DNA of 64,000 nt from Bacteroidota bacterium (GTDB taxonomy: Bacteria; Bacteroidota; Bacteroidia; Bacteroidales; F082), in the NCBI GenBank assembly GCA_009773165.1, contig WOUZ01000002.1:310001-374000 (forward strand), written 5' to 3'. A program made the translations under genes and the position numbers. The notes beneath the pieces are model-generated. The model saw only the letters and a list, made by a program, of their open reading frames with translations. It did not search any database and was not told the DNA's origin. This document shows, piece after piece, positions 36,694 to 45,622 of this stretch (position 1 is its first letter; every line of letters begins with the position of its first letter).

Positions 36694-37418
36694 TTTCTGG
36701 TGGATAATGATAATTTGTTCAGACTAAGAAAAAATGCAATAACACTCACGAAATAAATAAGATCGCGGGTGTCGATAACTCCCCGGCTGATGGATTTGTA
36801 ATGAGCCTCAATGCCTAATTGTTGTATCAGAAGATCAACAGGACCAAACCAGGCCAGGGAGAAAATAAAATCAAAGCCGATATACATAAATCCGCTCATG
36901 ACAACCGCAAGAATGAATGCAATGATTTGGTTATCAGTGAGACTGCTGCTAAAAAGACCGATGGCTACAAAGGAAGCTGCCAAAAAAAACAAGCCGATAT
37001 AAGCGCCAATGATACCACCAGTGTCGAGGTTGCCCGAAGGAAGTCCGAGATTATATACCGTTATGTAATATAATAGGGTAGGTATCAGTGAAAATAACAC
37101 AAGGGTGACTCCAGCCAAAAATTTCGCAGCTATTATTTGAATATCAGTCAAAGGCTTTGTGAGCAGAAGCTCCATTGTTCCGGTACGATTTTCCTCAGCA
37201 AAAGAACGCATTGTCACTGCAGGAACCAGAAAGAGAAACACAAAAGGGGCAAGGATAAAAAGACCGTCGAGACTGGCATAGCCAAAATCAAGGATGTTAA
37301 AATCAGTTGAGAACACCCACAAAAAAAGCCCGTTGATAAGCAAAAACACTGCTATCACCAAATAACCGATCAATGAGCTGAGGAAACTTCTTATTTCCTT
37401 GAGAAATAAAGCTATCAT
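36687..37418 (-). CDS. gldF: Gliding-motility ABC transporter permease GldF
   Basis: This 243-residue permease has six hydrophobic segments, starting IALFLKEIRSFLSSLIGYL. SFAEENRTGTMELLLTKPLT is the usual cytoplasmic motif of ABC-2 permeases, and LTDNQIIAFILAVVMSGFMY is close to the pattern in GldF. It begins the gldF-gldG-DUF4340 unit. In flavobacteria gldFG loss affects gliding; many non-gliding Bacteroidota also have it, so motility cannot be concluded from this alone. Confidence 0.92.
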   Translation of the reverse strand: MIALFLKEIRSFLSSLIGYLVIAVFLLINGLFLWVFSTDFNILDFGYASLDGLFILAPFVFLFLVPAVTMRSFAEENRTGTMELLLTKPLTDIQIIAAKFLAGVTLVLFSLIPTLLYYITVYNLGLPSGNLDTGGIIGAYIGLFFLAASFVAIGLFSSSLTDNQIIAFILAVVMSGFMYIGFDFIFSLAWFGPVDLLIQQLGIEAHYKSISRGVIDTRDLIYFVSVIAFFLSLNKLSLSTRKW

Positions 37419-37511
37419 ATCAAGTTTGAATGAATAAGGGGTGCAAAAATAAGCTTTTTCTATGAGCCGATCAAAGCAGATAAGCTACATAAAAGGATAC
37501 ATGAACAGCTT

Positions 37512-37973
37512 TTAAGGGTTTTGTGCAGCTATTTTCTTGTGTGTCTCAAGATAAACAGGCAATGCTGCTGAGCCATACCAGGGTACGATTTCAACATCGA
37601 ATAATCCACTGCTGATGGCAGGGTCTCCTTTTAAAAGCTCCTTTGCTTCTGCTAATTCAGTGACATTAAGAATGAAAAGACCCCGGTATTTCAAATCGTT
37701 TTTACCATAAGGCCCGGCAACTACCAATTTATTTGATTCAGCCAGTTTTGAGATATTTTTCATGTGCCCTCTGAAAAGACTGTCGAGCACAACCTTGTCA
37801 TTTGTGACAAAACTGCCAGTTTTTAACAATACAAAGAAGTATGATTTCATACCATAAACATCAGCACCCAGTTTCTGTGCGAGTACGCTGTCATACTGAA
37901 TTTCAGTATTTTGAGAATACGACAAGGTGCTCATTGACAGTATTATCAGTAATGTGAAAAGTAACTTTTTCAT
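37512..37973 (-). CDS. Exported YciI-like protein
   Basis: This 153-residue protein has a signal peptide (MKKLLFTLLIILSMSTLSYS, then Q). The body has the YciI ferredoxin-like pattern: KSYFFVLLKTGSFV, a VVLDSLFRGHMKNISKLAES segment with the conserved His, LVVAGPYGKNDLKYRGLFIL and EAKELLKGDPAISSGLFDVE. YciI-like domains are usually cytoplasmic, so an exported form is notable. The enzymatic role is unknown. It is a single gene between gldF and gpsA. Confidence 0.85.
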   Translation of the reverse strand: MKKLLFTLLIILSMSTLSYSQNTEIQYDSVLAQKLGADVYGMKSYFFVLLKTGSFVTNDKVVLDSLFRGHMKNISKLAESNKLVVAGPYGKNDLKYRGLFILNVTELAEAKELLKGDPAISSGLFDVEIVPWYGSAALPVYLETHKKIAAQNP

Positions 37974-38125
37974 AGATTTAATAGAATTAAGTTCGACATG
38001 TTGTGTGAAAATTAACTTTAACCCAATGTGACAAAACTAAATAAAATAGTTCAGACATTAGAAAATGATGAAAAGGTATGAATCCGCCCCTAAGGTGAAA
38101 ATAGCTTATTGCTGTAAAAAATGTC

Positions 38126-38133
38126 TATTTTCG
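38126..38133 (+). promoter_or_regulatory. Probable -7 box for gpsA
   Basis: TATTTTCG is one base off TAnnTTTG and lies 29 bases before the ATG at 38163. It overlaps the longest reading frame, which opens at 38121, and so supports the later start. Confidence 0.4.
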
Positions 38134-38162
38134 CGAAATTATCCATCACGAGCGCGTACAAT

Positions 38163-39146
38163 ATGAACACATCAAAAATCCAGACAACCGTTGTTTTTGT
38201 AGGAAGCGGAGCTATAGCAACAGCCTTGGGTAATATTTTAGCTTCAGATGAAGATGTGAATGTCTGGTTGCTTTCTATCGAAAAGGAAGTGATCCAATCC
38301 ATTAATGAGCAGCATATTAACAGCAGCTATTTTCCTAATTTTCATCTTAATCCACTGCTCAAAGCAACTGATGACAAGGCAGTTATGGCTAATGCAGATA
38401 TAATTTTTCTTGGAATTCCTTCTACAGCTATCGTAAGTTATCTGTACGAAAACAAGGAATATATATCTCCGGCTGCACTTTTGGTTAATCTGGCGAAAGG
38501 CTTTGGCCCTGACCATAAGCTGATTCCGGAAATAGTTGAAGGATTTATGCCGAATCATGTTTTGGTGATGAAAGGACCTTCTTTTGCCCGTGAGATAATT
38601 AACAGGCAGCCGACTGCCTTTACCATCGCCTCAGGCAACGAAAGTCAATTTGCAACTTTTAGCGAACTTTTTGAAGGCACTTCCATCTACCTGGATTTTA
38701 GTACTGATGTGAAAGGTGTTGAGTTTGCCAGTATTCTCAAAAACATTTATGCGATTGTGATTGGTATCGTTGATGCCAATTTCGATTCTCCCAACTTGCG
38801 TTCATTGGTACTTTCAAGGGCAATCAATGAAATGCGCAGTCTCATACAGAGGTTTGGAGGAAACAACGAGACTATTTTTAACTACTGCGGTTTTGGCGAT
38901 TTTTCGCTGACTGCACTAAACGATCTTAGTCGCAACCGTACCCTTGGACTGCTGATCGGCAAAGGCTTTTTCACGCAGGGAATTTCAGATAAAGTTGTTC
39001 TCGAAGGCCGTATAGCAGTGAATGTTTTTTACGATCTTTTGCAACGAGAAAAAACGGATCCGACAGATTATCCACTGATGTTTGAATTGTGGAAAGTATT
39101 CAACGAAAAATATGATATAAAGAAGTTCGTTGACAATATTTTATAA
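38163..39146 (+). CDS. gpsA: Glycerol-3-phosphate dehydrogenase, NAD(P)+
   Basis: GpsA makes sn-glycerol 3-phosphate from dihydroxyacetone phosphate for phospholipid synthesis. With the ATG at 38163 the protein has 327 residues, the usual length. The Rossmann motif is VFVGSGAIATALGNILA, more divergent than the usual GxGxWGTALA. Then come IIFLGIPSTAIVSYL, LVNLAKGF, VLVMKGPSFAREI with the substrate-site region, LKNIYAIVIGIVDANFDSPN with the catalytic Lys, and GFGDFSLTALNDLSRNRTLG. The SRNR-like end is well conserved. It stands alone. Confidence 0.9.
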   Translation: MNTSKIQTTVVFVGSGAIATALGNILASDEDVNVWLLSIEKEVIQSINEQHINSSYFPNFHLNPLLKATDDKAVMANADIIFLGIPSTAIVSYLYENKEYISPAALLVNLAKGFGPDHKLIPEIVEGFMPNHVLVMKGPSFAREIINRQPTAFTIASGNESQFATFSELFEGTSIYLDFSTDVKGVEFASILKNIYAIVIGIVDANFDSPNLRSLVLSRAINEMRSLIQRFGGNNETIFNYCGFGDFSLTALNDLSRNRTLGLLIGKGFFTQGISDKVVLEGRIAVNVFYDLLQREKTDPTDYPLMFELWKVFNEKYDIKKFVDNIL

Positions 39147-39358
39147 TATTTCTATTGCGGCCTAAACCCCATTTCTGAAGCTATAAATCTGTAAATTACA
39201 CAATTTCAGCTTATAGTATTTTTAATTTCTACGGTATTTAGTTAGAAAGGTTGACTGCTTAGTTTTTTTTAAATAGGAAATAAGAAAATGCTATTTTTGA
39301 TGATTCTGTCGTACCTGACAGCCTAGACAATGGAAAAATTAATCACCTTGTGTATTTT

Positions 39359-41761
39359 ATGAAAAAGCAATTTTTACGCAGTTTCATTTTATTTTTTCTG
39401 ATCATCTTGTCCACTTTACTTGTAGCTCAGGAAAGGGTAAATGATACTATTCCGGCCGAAAATTCTGAGGTTAAAGTGATACCTGTTATTGATGCCAACT
39501 ATGAGATTGAGCGTACCTATAAGATCTTTTTCAAGATGGATGTTCTGCTTCAACCAGATAAAGGATTTTTTGAAATAGATTCCCTTTTCAGACTTTATCG
39601 TGAAGAACTCTTGCAGGAAGCCGGCAGTTTTCATTCATTTAATCCTAATAGCCTCTCGAAATATTTTCTTGAAAGCTCCTACCGTCTTTGGGGAGGCTTC
39701 TATTTTAAATTAGGACTGTGGCAATTGGATGTGAATAAAAGGATAAAAAATGTCCAGCATAATATTGGTATACTCGATGAGTCAATTGCACTGTGGCAGT
39801 TCACTTTAGCATCAAAGGATTATGAGCTGGTGCCCAATAATTTGAAAATACGAATTACTGATCTTATTGACAAAGCTAATGAATACCGGAGTAAACTCCA
39901 CCTTTTGAAAAGAAAATTTATTCTGCTTGAAGACGAGATAACAGATCAGCTTGCCTTTGTCAATCAAATTCTCATTGAAGTAAATGCGCTGCAGGAAAAT
40001 AGCCGTGATAGTCTTTTAATTGCTAAAGATCCTCCTCTGATTCATGTGTACGTGGATAGTTCTGATTATAAGCCCATAAAACAGCGTTTTTTACAGTCTT
40101 TCAAGGAAAGTTATAAGACCATTGAAAACTATTTCAGTACTCAGAATTTTGTTTTCTTTATCGTATTCTCGATCGCTTTTCTCGTCTTTTTTATAATAGT
40201 CAGACGAAAGTATTTAGATATGGAAACCGATATTTCGGAACGTGGGCATAAAACTATACTAAGGATTTTTAAGGGTTATCCGGTTGTGACAAGCTTAACA
40301 ATGGTAATGGTGTTTTTCCATTTATTTTATCCTTTTTATCCATTGATTCTCAATCATCTGATAACGCTGATCCTTCTTATCAATATGTATTTTATATTGA
40401 AAAAGTTTATTGATAGCGATACGCGGCACTTTATTTTTCGATTGATTATACTATTGATTGTTAACGATTTAGAAATAGTTGTTTGGTACTTTGGTGATGT
40501 TGCACGGCACTACATTCTTTTTGAGTCATTACTGGGTATACTGTTATCGCTTAAGTATTTACGACCGGTTTTATGGCAAAATTTCAGAGAGCAGAAATAT
40601 ATCAGTCAAACAAGGTTGATTCTTGCTAACCTGATTTTTTTCTTCTACCTGGCAGCCTTCTTTGCCAATTTAATGGGATATTACGACCTTGCTATACTGC
40701 TTGTTACGGTTGGAATTCATGTTCCTGAGTTTACAGTATTATTGTATGGGTTGTACCTTATTACCGGGTCGTTTGCACAAGCACTTATCCGTTATCAGCG
40801 ATCGAAACACACAATTAGCGCATATGAGAAGTATGCCCGCTATGAACGAAAAACCCTTAACACCATCAAGACGCTGGCAGTTATTTACTGGTTTTTCTCC
40901 TTAACTGTTTCTTTTCAGGTGAACAGACTGTTAATTAATAATTTCACAGAGTTTTTAGAAAAGGAACGCAACTTTGGCTTGCTTGAGATTACATATGGAA
41001 GCGTTTTGTCATTCATTTTAATCCTTGTTATTACCTTTGTTTTAACCAGCCTTTTGAAGTTCCTGATTGAAAAGTTGTTGAAAAAGGCAAGATTACCACG
41101 TGGTGTTCCGGTCGCAATTTCGGTTACAGTAGGTTATTTTATTGTTGTTGCCGGATTCTTACTTGCCATAACTGCTGCTGGCATTGATCTTGGTAAGTTT
41201 GGTTTTATTGCAGGGGCTTTAGGTGTTGGTATTGGTTTTGGTTTGCAAAATATTGTCAACAATTTTATTTCCGGACTTATCCTTTTATATGAAAGACCTT
41301 TACAGGTTGGTGATACAATTGAGATTAAAAACCTGCTGGGAGTTGTAAACAGAATCGGAATCAGGTCATCCAATGTGCGTACTTTTGATGGTGCGGAGGT
41401 GGTTGTTCCTAATGGTAATCTGGTTTCAGATCAATTGATTAACTGGACTTTAACAGATAATGTTCGCCGCATCGAAATAAAAGTTGGAGTAGCTTACGGG
41501 AGCGATCCCAATGAAATACTCAAATTGCTGACGAAAGTGCCTTCTGAACATCCGATGGTACTTAAAGAGCCTGCCCCCTGGGCACTCTTCGAAGGCTTTG
41601 GCGATAGTGCGCTGAATTTCAGATTACTTTTTTGGACACCTTACGATCAGAGTCTGGGAACAAAAAGTGAAGTTGGTGTTGGTATTTACAACATTTTCAA
41701 GGAGCATGGTGTGCAAATTCCTTTCCCACAGGTGGATGTAAATATGAATAACAAAGAATAG
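39359..41761 (+). CDS. Large MscS-family mechanosensitive channel with periplasmic N-terminal region
   Basis: The GTG at 39350 is possible, but the ATG at 39359 gives a clean signal peptide (MKKQFLRSFILFFLIILSTL, then LVAQ), for 800 residues. About residues 25-260 are soluble with helical segments. Nine or more membrane segments follow (about 265-620). The MscS pore helix and beta domain follow: GFIAGALGVGIGFGLQNIVN, FISGLILLYERPLQVGDTIE, VVVPNGNLVSDQLINWTLTD and a C-terminal KVGVAYGSDPNEIL. Such channels release solutes on osmotic downshock. The layout resembles MscK/MscM, but the N-terminal region is shorter. Confidence 0.92.
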   Translation: MKKQFLRSFILFFLIILSTLLVAQERVNDTIPAENSEVKVIPVIDANYEIERTYKIFFKMDVLLQPDKGFFEIDSLFRLYREELLQEAGSFHSFNPNSLSKYFLESSYRLWGGFYFKLGLWQLDVNKRIKNVQHNIGILDESIALWQFTLASKDYELVPNNLKIRITDLIDKANEYRSKLHLLKRKFILLEDEITDQLAFVNQILIEVNALQENSRDSLLIAKDPPLIHVYVDSSDYKPIKQRFLQSFKESYKTIENYFSTQNFVFFIVFSIAFLVFFIIVRRKYLDMETDISERGHKTILRIFKGYPVVTSLTMVMVFFHLFYPFYPLILNHLITLILLINMYFILKKFIDSDTRHFIFRLIILLIVNDLEIVVWYFGDVARHYILFESLLGILLSLKYLRPVLWQNFREQKYISQTRLILANLIFFFYLAAFFANLMGYYDLAILLVTVGIHVPEFTVLLYGLYLITGSFAQALIRYQRSKHTISAYEKYARYERKTLNTIKTLAVIYWFFSLTVSFQVNRLLINNFTEFLEKERNFGLLEITYGSVLSFILILVITFVLTSLLKFLIEKLLKKARLPRGVPVAISVTVGYFIVVAGFLLAITAAGIDLGKFGFIAGALGVGIGFGLQNIVNNFISGLILLYERPLQVGDTIEIKNLLGVVNRIGIRSSNVRTFDGAEVVVPNGNLVSDQLINWTLTDNVRRIEIKVGVAYGSDPNEILKLLTKVPSEHPMVLKEPAPWALFEGFGDSALNFRLLFWTPYDQSLGTKSEVGVGIYNIFKEHGVQIPFPQVDVNMNNKE

Positions 41762-41842
41762 TGATGATTCTTTATTTGCTTTCTGCCGGAAATCTAAAAA
41801 CATGAATTCACAGAATTCAATAATAAATTACGCCTAAACAAC

Positions 41843-42211
41843 TTAATGTGAAGTCGTTAGCTTATTCTTTCTGATAAGGCGACTAATTAATGTGATGATT
41901 ATCACCAACCATCCGATGGGATAGGGAAGGATAGGTGCACCCCACCACCATGACAGCTTCGAAGTGCCTCCGAATCCTCCAAGTGATGAAATCCAGAACA
42001 AATAAACTACTCCAACTACAATGAAAATAGCTGACATTATAAATATCTTACGGTGTCTGTCATTTCGGAGATAGGCAACAGCAGCAAGCAAAATGCTGCC
42101 AATAACGATAAGTACTGAACCTTCAAGTGGATCGATAGTCCCAGCCAAAATCAAAACTATTGCAAGAATATGAAGCAGGCGGTACCAATTATAGTGCTTT
42201 TTCATACCCAA
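41843..42211 (-). CDS. Small four-helix membrane protein
   Basis: The 122 residues hold four hydrophobic segments: LLHILAIVLILAGTI, SVLIVIGSILLAAVAYL, KIFIMSAIFIVVGVVYLFWI and PYPIGWLVIIITLISRLI. Loops are short and the C-terminus is basic (IRKNKLTTSH). There is no known motif and I do not recognise the family. It converges on the MscS gene. Confidence 0.65.
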   Translation of the reverse strand: MGMKKHYNWYRLLHILAIVLILAGTIDPLEGSVLIVIGSILLAAVAYLRNDRHRKIFIMSAIFIVVGVVYLFWISSLGGFGGTSKLSWWWGAPILPYPIGWLVIIITLISRLIRKNKLTTSH

Positions 42212-42576
42212 AATTTTTATAAAGATACAGTATTGATGTAGCCTAAGTCAAGATTTAGATTGGTTTCGATTTACGAAATCAATGAAGAATTATGCAATTT
42301 TGAAAGTAATGTATGATGCTTTTAATTTCTGATTCGGATATATTAACAATTTCTAATGTAATATGCATATAATCAATAAATTAAGATTAAAATACCAATT
42401 AAATGAGCGTTTAGTTTTTTTGGCATTTTTCTACATTTTTTCAGTCCTCCTGATTGTTTTTTTTGCGATATTTACAAATTGTTAGTGCATTGAATCATAG
42501 CACCTTTAGCACATTATCTTCCAACTATGAATATGTGGAATAGGGTGAATTAATTCCTTTTTTAATAGTTGTTTTT
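42212..42576. other. Intergenic region before the LamG/phosphatase gene
   Basis: These 365 bases are AT-rich. No gene, clear terminator or TAnnTTTG box next to the start at 42577 could be recognised, so the gene may depend on a different promoter type. Confidence 0.4.
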
Positions 42577-45087
42577 ATGAAAAGATCCGTTTTTATTTTT
42601 TTTGTAATAGTTCAATTCTTAGGATTAAATATTTTTTCGCTACAAGCTCAGCGCATTGGTTGGTGGAATTTTAATGACGCTTCGAATCTTACCTCTCCGG
42701 TTACAGGCTTTGGACAGCCATTAATTCTAACCGGAACACATCAGCTTGCAAACGGCCCTGAAGCTAATGACTATGCTGTAAAAATTGGAGTTGGGAGTTA
42801 TTATAAAATGACACATGGTATCAGTCCTAATGGTGGAGGGAGTTTTGTAAACGAATACAGCATTCAAATCGATTTTAAAGTTGCTTCTTTAAATATCTGG
42901 CATAGTTTTTTTCAAACTTCGATACAAAATAACAATGATGCAGATTTTTTCATTAATCCTTCCGGTCAGATAGGTGTTGCTGCGGTAGGGTATTCGGCAC
43001 AAACCATCAATGCTGGTGAGTGGTATCGCCTTGTAATTTCGGTTGATAATGGCACATCATTTAATGTTTATCTTGATGGAGAACTCATTATGCAAGGCGC
43101 TGTTCAAGATGTGGACGGAAGATTTGCGCTTGCTAATGCGTTACTGCTTTTTGCCGATGAAGATGCAGAAGACAACGATATTTATGTGTCGGAAGTTGGA
43201 ATCTGGGATTATAACCTCTCGCCCTTTGAAGTGGAAGCTTTGGGAGGATTTTCGCATACGCTGCCTCCAGCCGGGCAACTTATCCTTTATCCTTTCATTC
43301 AATCACTTACAGAAAATTCAGTGTATGTTTGCTGGCATGACCCATTAACAACAATTACTTCGGTTGAATATGGTTTGACAACAAACCTTGGAAGCACCAC
43401 AAACGGTACAAGCGAAATTGTTGCAGCCAACTATAGGTGGCATAGTGTGAAACTGACGAACCTGGAAGCCAACACAAAATATTATTATCGTCTGATTTCA
43501 GGCAACGGAACTTCACCGGTTTATAATTTTACTACCTTACCAGGGACTGATTATCAAGGACATATACGTTTTCTCTTGTTTAGCGACACGCAGGACGATT
43601 CAGCAGCAACCGGCTTTGTTGTAAGGTCGGCAAGGGATAAAATGTTCCAACTGTTTGGTGAAAACTATACAGATAGTATTCAGTTGATGATGCATACCGG
43701 CGATATCGTTGGCAGTGGAAGCTCCATTGAGCAGTGGACGAATGAGTTTCTAAGGCCATTTTCACCTTTGACAACGGGTATTCCCTTTCTTTCTGTTGCT
43801 GGTAATCATGAACTTGAGCATCAGAATTATTATAAATATATCAAGTATGACGACTTCTCTGCTTTTCCCTCCGGACATGCGCTTTTCGAGAAAGTGTGGT
43901 CGTACCGGATGCCGGGAACTCTTTTCATCGGGTTAAATACCAACATGATAAGCAATTTTGGTAATACTCAAAAAACCTGGCTGGATACAAAACTCGCTGA
44001 GGCAGAGCAGGATGCTTCTGTTCATTTTGTTTTTTGTTTTCTTCATCACCCACCTGTGAGTGAGCTGTGGGGTGAGGGAAATACTGCTTATGTGCATGAT
44101 GAGATCCTTCCAATTTTAAAAAAATACAGCAAGGTACAGCAGCTATCATACGGACATACACATGCTTATGAAAGAGGTGTGGTTATATCAGATACGGATT
44201 TGGGTGATTTTCGCATCAGCTGTGTAGGCGGAGGTGGAGGTAACCGCGACCGCTGGGGTGAGTATACAAATACCGATTACCCTGAAATTCACATCGCTCT
44301 TGATCACTATTTTTATGTGATGTTTGAAATTGATCTCGCGAATTTATCTTATACCGGCAAGATGTTTGATCTGGGTAATACCAATGTTGCTGCAACCAAC
44401 GAGATTGCTGACAGCTGGCATCGCAGTCTTAACCAAGCCGCTCCTTCTAAGCCGGTACTGCTTGATATTTCGAATCAACCTGATCTGAGTCTGCTCTTAC
44501 AAGCCGATAATTTTATTGGAGAAGATGATTGCATGTCTTCACAATTTCAGATCAGTAATATGAGTGGAAACTTTTCACAGCCTCTCGTTGACAAAAACAC
44601 CAACTGGCAAAATATCTATTTGGTTACCAACTCGTTTGAACCAATAGATCGAAATGCAGGTATTGATTTAAGTCAGTGTAAAGTGCAACACGGGCAACTT
44701 GAAAATGGAAAAATTTATTATGCCCGGATGAGGTATCGCGACCAAAACCTTCGATGGAGCGCATGGTCCGATGAAAAATCCTTTGTCTACCTTGATCCTC
44801 AGGGTTTGGATGAAAACAGTGGTGATGGGTCATTTTTACATCAAAACAAACCCAACCCGTTTACAACCGAAACCCATATTCGTTTTGTACTCGTTCAGCC
44901 TCAACAGGTAAAACTTATAATTACCGATTTACATGGACATAGTGTGGCTACCCTTCTGGATGATAAGCTATCAGCCGGAAATTTTGATGTTCCATTCAAT
45001 GGTTCTCAGTTAAAAGAGGGTGTATATTACTATCAACTGATAACTGAAAAGTTTAATACTACGCGAAAAATGCTTGTAATAAAATAG
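42577..45087 (+). CDS. T9SS-exported LamG / purple-acid-phosphatase-like metallophosphoesterase
   Basis: This 836-residue protein has a signal peptide (ending LQAQ) and a LamG/concanavalin-like domain (about 28-228; IGWWNFND, HGISPNGGG, LLLFADEDAEDN). A fibronectin-like purple acid phosphatase N-terminal domain (about 235-320) is followed by a calcineurin-type phosphoesterase of about 328-560. It has FSDTQDD (337-341), HTGDIVGSGS, VAGNHELEH, FLHHPP and GHTHAYERG. The first ligand motif lacks the usual His after Asp. A fibronectin-like part and a T9SS type A sorting domain (NKPNPFTTETHIRF to LKEGVYYYQL) follow. It probably cleaves phosphate esters at the cell surface. Its LamG domain resembles those of the convergent gene at 45623. 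Confidence 0.88.
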   Translation: MKRSVFIFFVIVQFLGLNIFSLQAQRIGWWNFNDASNLTSPVTGFGQPLILTGTHQLANGPEANDYAVKIGVGSYYKMTHGISPNGGGSFVNEYSIQIDFKVASLNIWHSFFQTSIQNNNDADFFINPSGQIGVAAVGYSAQTINAGEWYRLVISVDNGTSFNVYLDGELIMQGAVQDVDGRFALANALLLFADEDAEDNDIYVSEVGIWDYNLSPFEVEALGGFSHTLPPAGQLILYPFIQSLTENSVYVCWHDPLTTITSVEYGLTTNLGSTTNGTSEIVAANYRWHSVKLTNLEANTKYYYRLISGNGTSPVYNFTTLPGTDYQGHIRFLLFSDTQDDSAATGFVVRSARDKMFQLFGENYTDSIQLMMHTGDIVGSGSSIEQWTNEFLRPFSPLTTGIPFLSVAGNHELEHQNYYKYIKYDDFSAFPSGHALFEKVWSYRMPGTLFIGLNTNMISNFGNTQKTWLDTKLAEAEQDASVHFVFCFLHHPPVSELWGEGNTAYVHDEILPILKKYSKVQQLSYGHTHAYERGVVISDTDLGDFRISCVGGGGGNRDRWGEYTNTDYPEIHIALDHYFYVMFEIDLANLSYTGKMFDLGNTNVAATNEIADSWHRSLNQAAPSKPVLLDISNQPDLSLLLQADNFIGEDDCMSSQFQISNMSGNFSQPLVDKNTNWQNIYLVTNSFEPIDRNAGIDLSQCKVQHGQLENGKIYYARMRYRDQNLRWSAWSDEKSFVYLDPQGLDENSGDGSFLHQNKPNPFTTETHIRFVLVQPQQVKLIITDLHGHSVATLLDDKLSAGNFDVPFNGSQLKEGVYYYQLITEKFNTTRKMLVIK

Positions 45088-45412
45088 TAGTACCAATTTG
45101 ATAATGAGTTGTTTGGTTTAAAAAATGGTAATCCTGAGCTGGATTTAGGTTAAAAGAAATCATTACAAAACTTTTTTTGCTCTATTGTTTGGTGTTTATG
45201 ACAATCAATTGCAGCTCATAAAATGGAATGACATAAAAGGACTGCTTTCATAATTATAATTGTCACCAAGAAATCATCCCAGAGATATTCCATATTCATG
45301 AAATTTGTACAAGTTGATGATATATGACTCATTTTGGAGCGAACCTTTTTATCTGACTTCGACACTCTTATTTTTTTATTTTGTACAGCGCTGTAATGAA
45401 GCAAGTTATAAT

Positions 45413-45441
45413 TTTTGCGTCACCCATTGGGCGACGCAAAA
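45413..45441. terminator. Strong inverted repeat, possible bidirectional terminator
   Basis: TTTTGCGTC (45413-45421) is a perfect inverted copy of GACGCAAAA (45433-45441). Three more C-G pairs form inside the stem around ATT. The A- and T-flanks would give a U-run on both strands, but it lies 326 bases after the plus-strand stop and 182 bases past the minus-strand stop, so its assignment to either gene is uncertain. Confidence 0.5.
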
Positions 45442-45566
45442 GATTTTAGTCTTTAGATATTCATATACACAATAGCATTTAGATCATTTTGGGTGATGCA
45501 TCGCCGATGTTAGAAGACACCTTTTTTGACAGTGAAACTAATTCCGTAAATTGATTCCAACTCCCC

Positions 45567-45595
45567 AAAAAAAAAGCACCCCCCGAAGGAGGTGC
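45567..45595 (-). terminator. Rho-independent terminator of the minus-strand LamG/SusCD unit
   Basis: On the minus strand GCACC pairs with GGTGC (45576-45580 with 45591-45595), with extra inner pairs around a TTCG-type loop, followed by nine T residues (A at 45567-45575 on the plus strand). It lies 27 bases past the stop of the double-LamG gene. Confidence 0.85.
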
Positions 45596-45622
45596 TCAAC
45601 AATTACAAACCAACAGTCACGA

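Larger units (their letters stand above)
45088..45622. other. Intergenic region between convergent LamG genes
   Basis: No gene is supported in these 535 bases; short reading frames here have no recognisable features. The region holds a perfect inverted repeat at 45413-45441 and a terminator at 45567-45595, described separately. Confidence 0.5.

Noticed and set aside
45216-45404. 62-residue frame between the LamG genes
   Set aside because: No promoter, signal peptide or sensible composition; it looks like chance.
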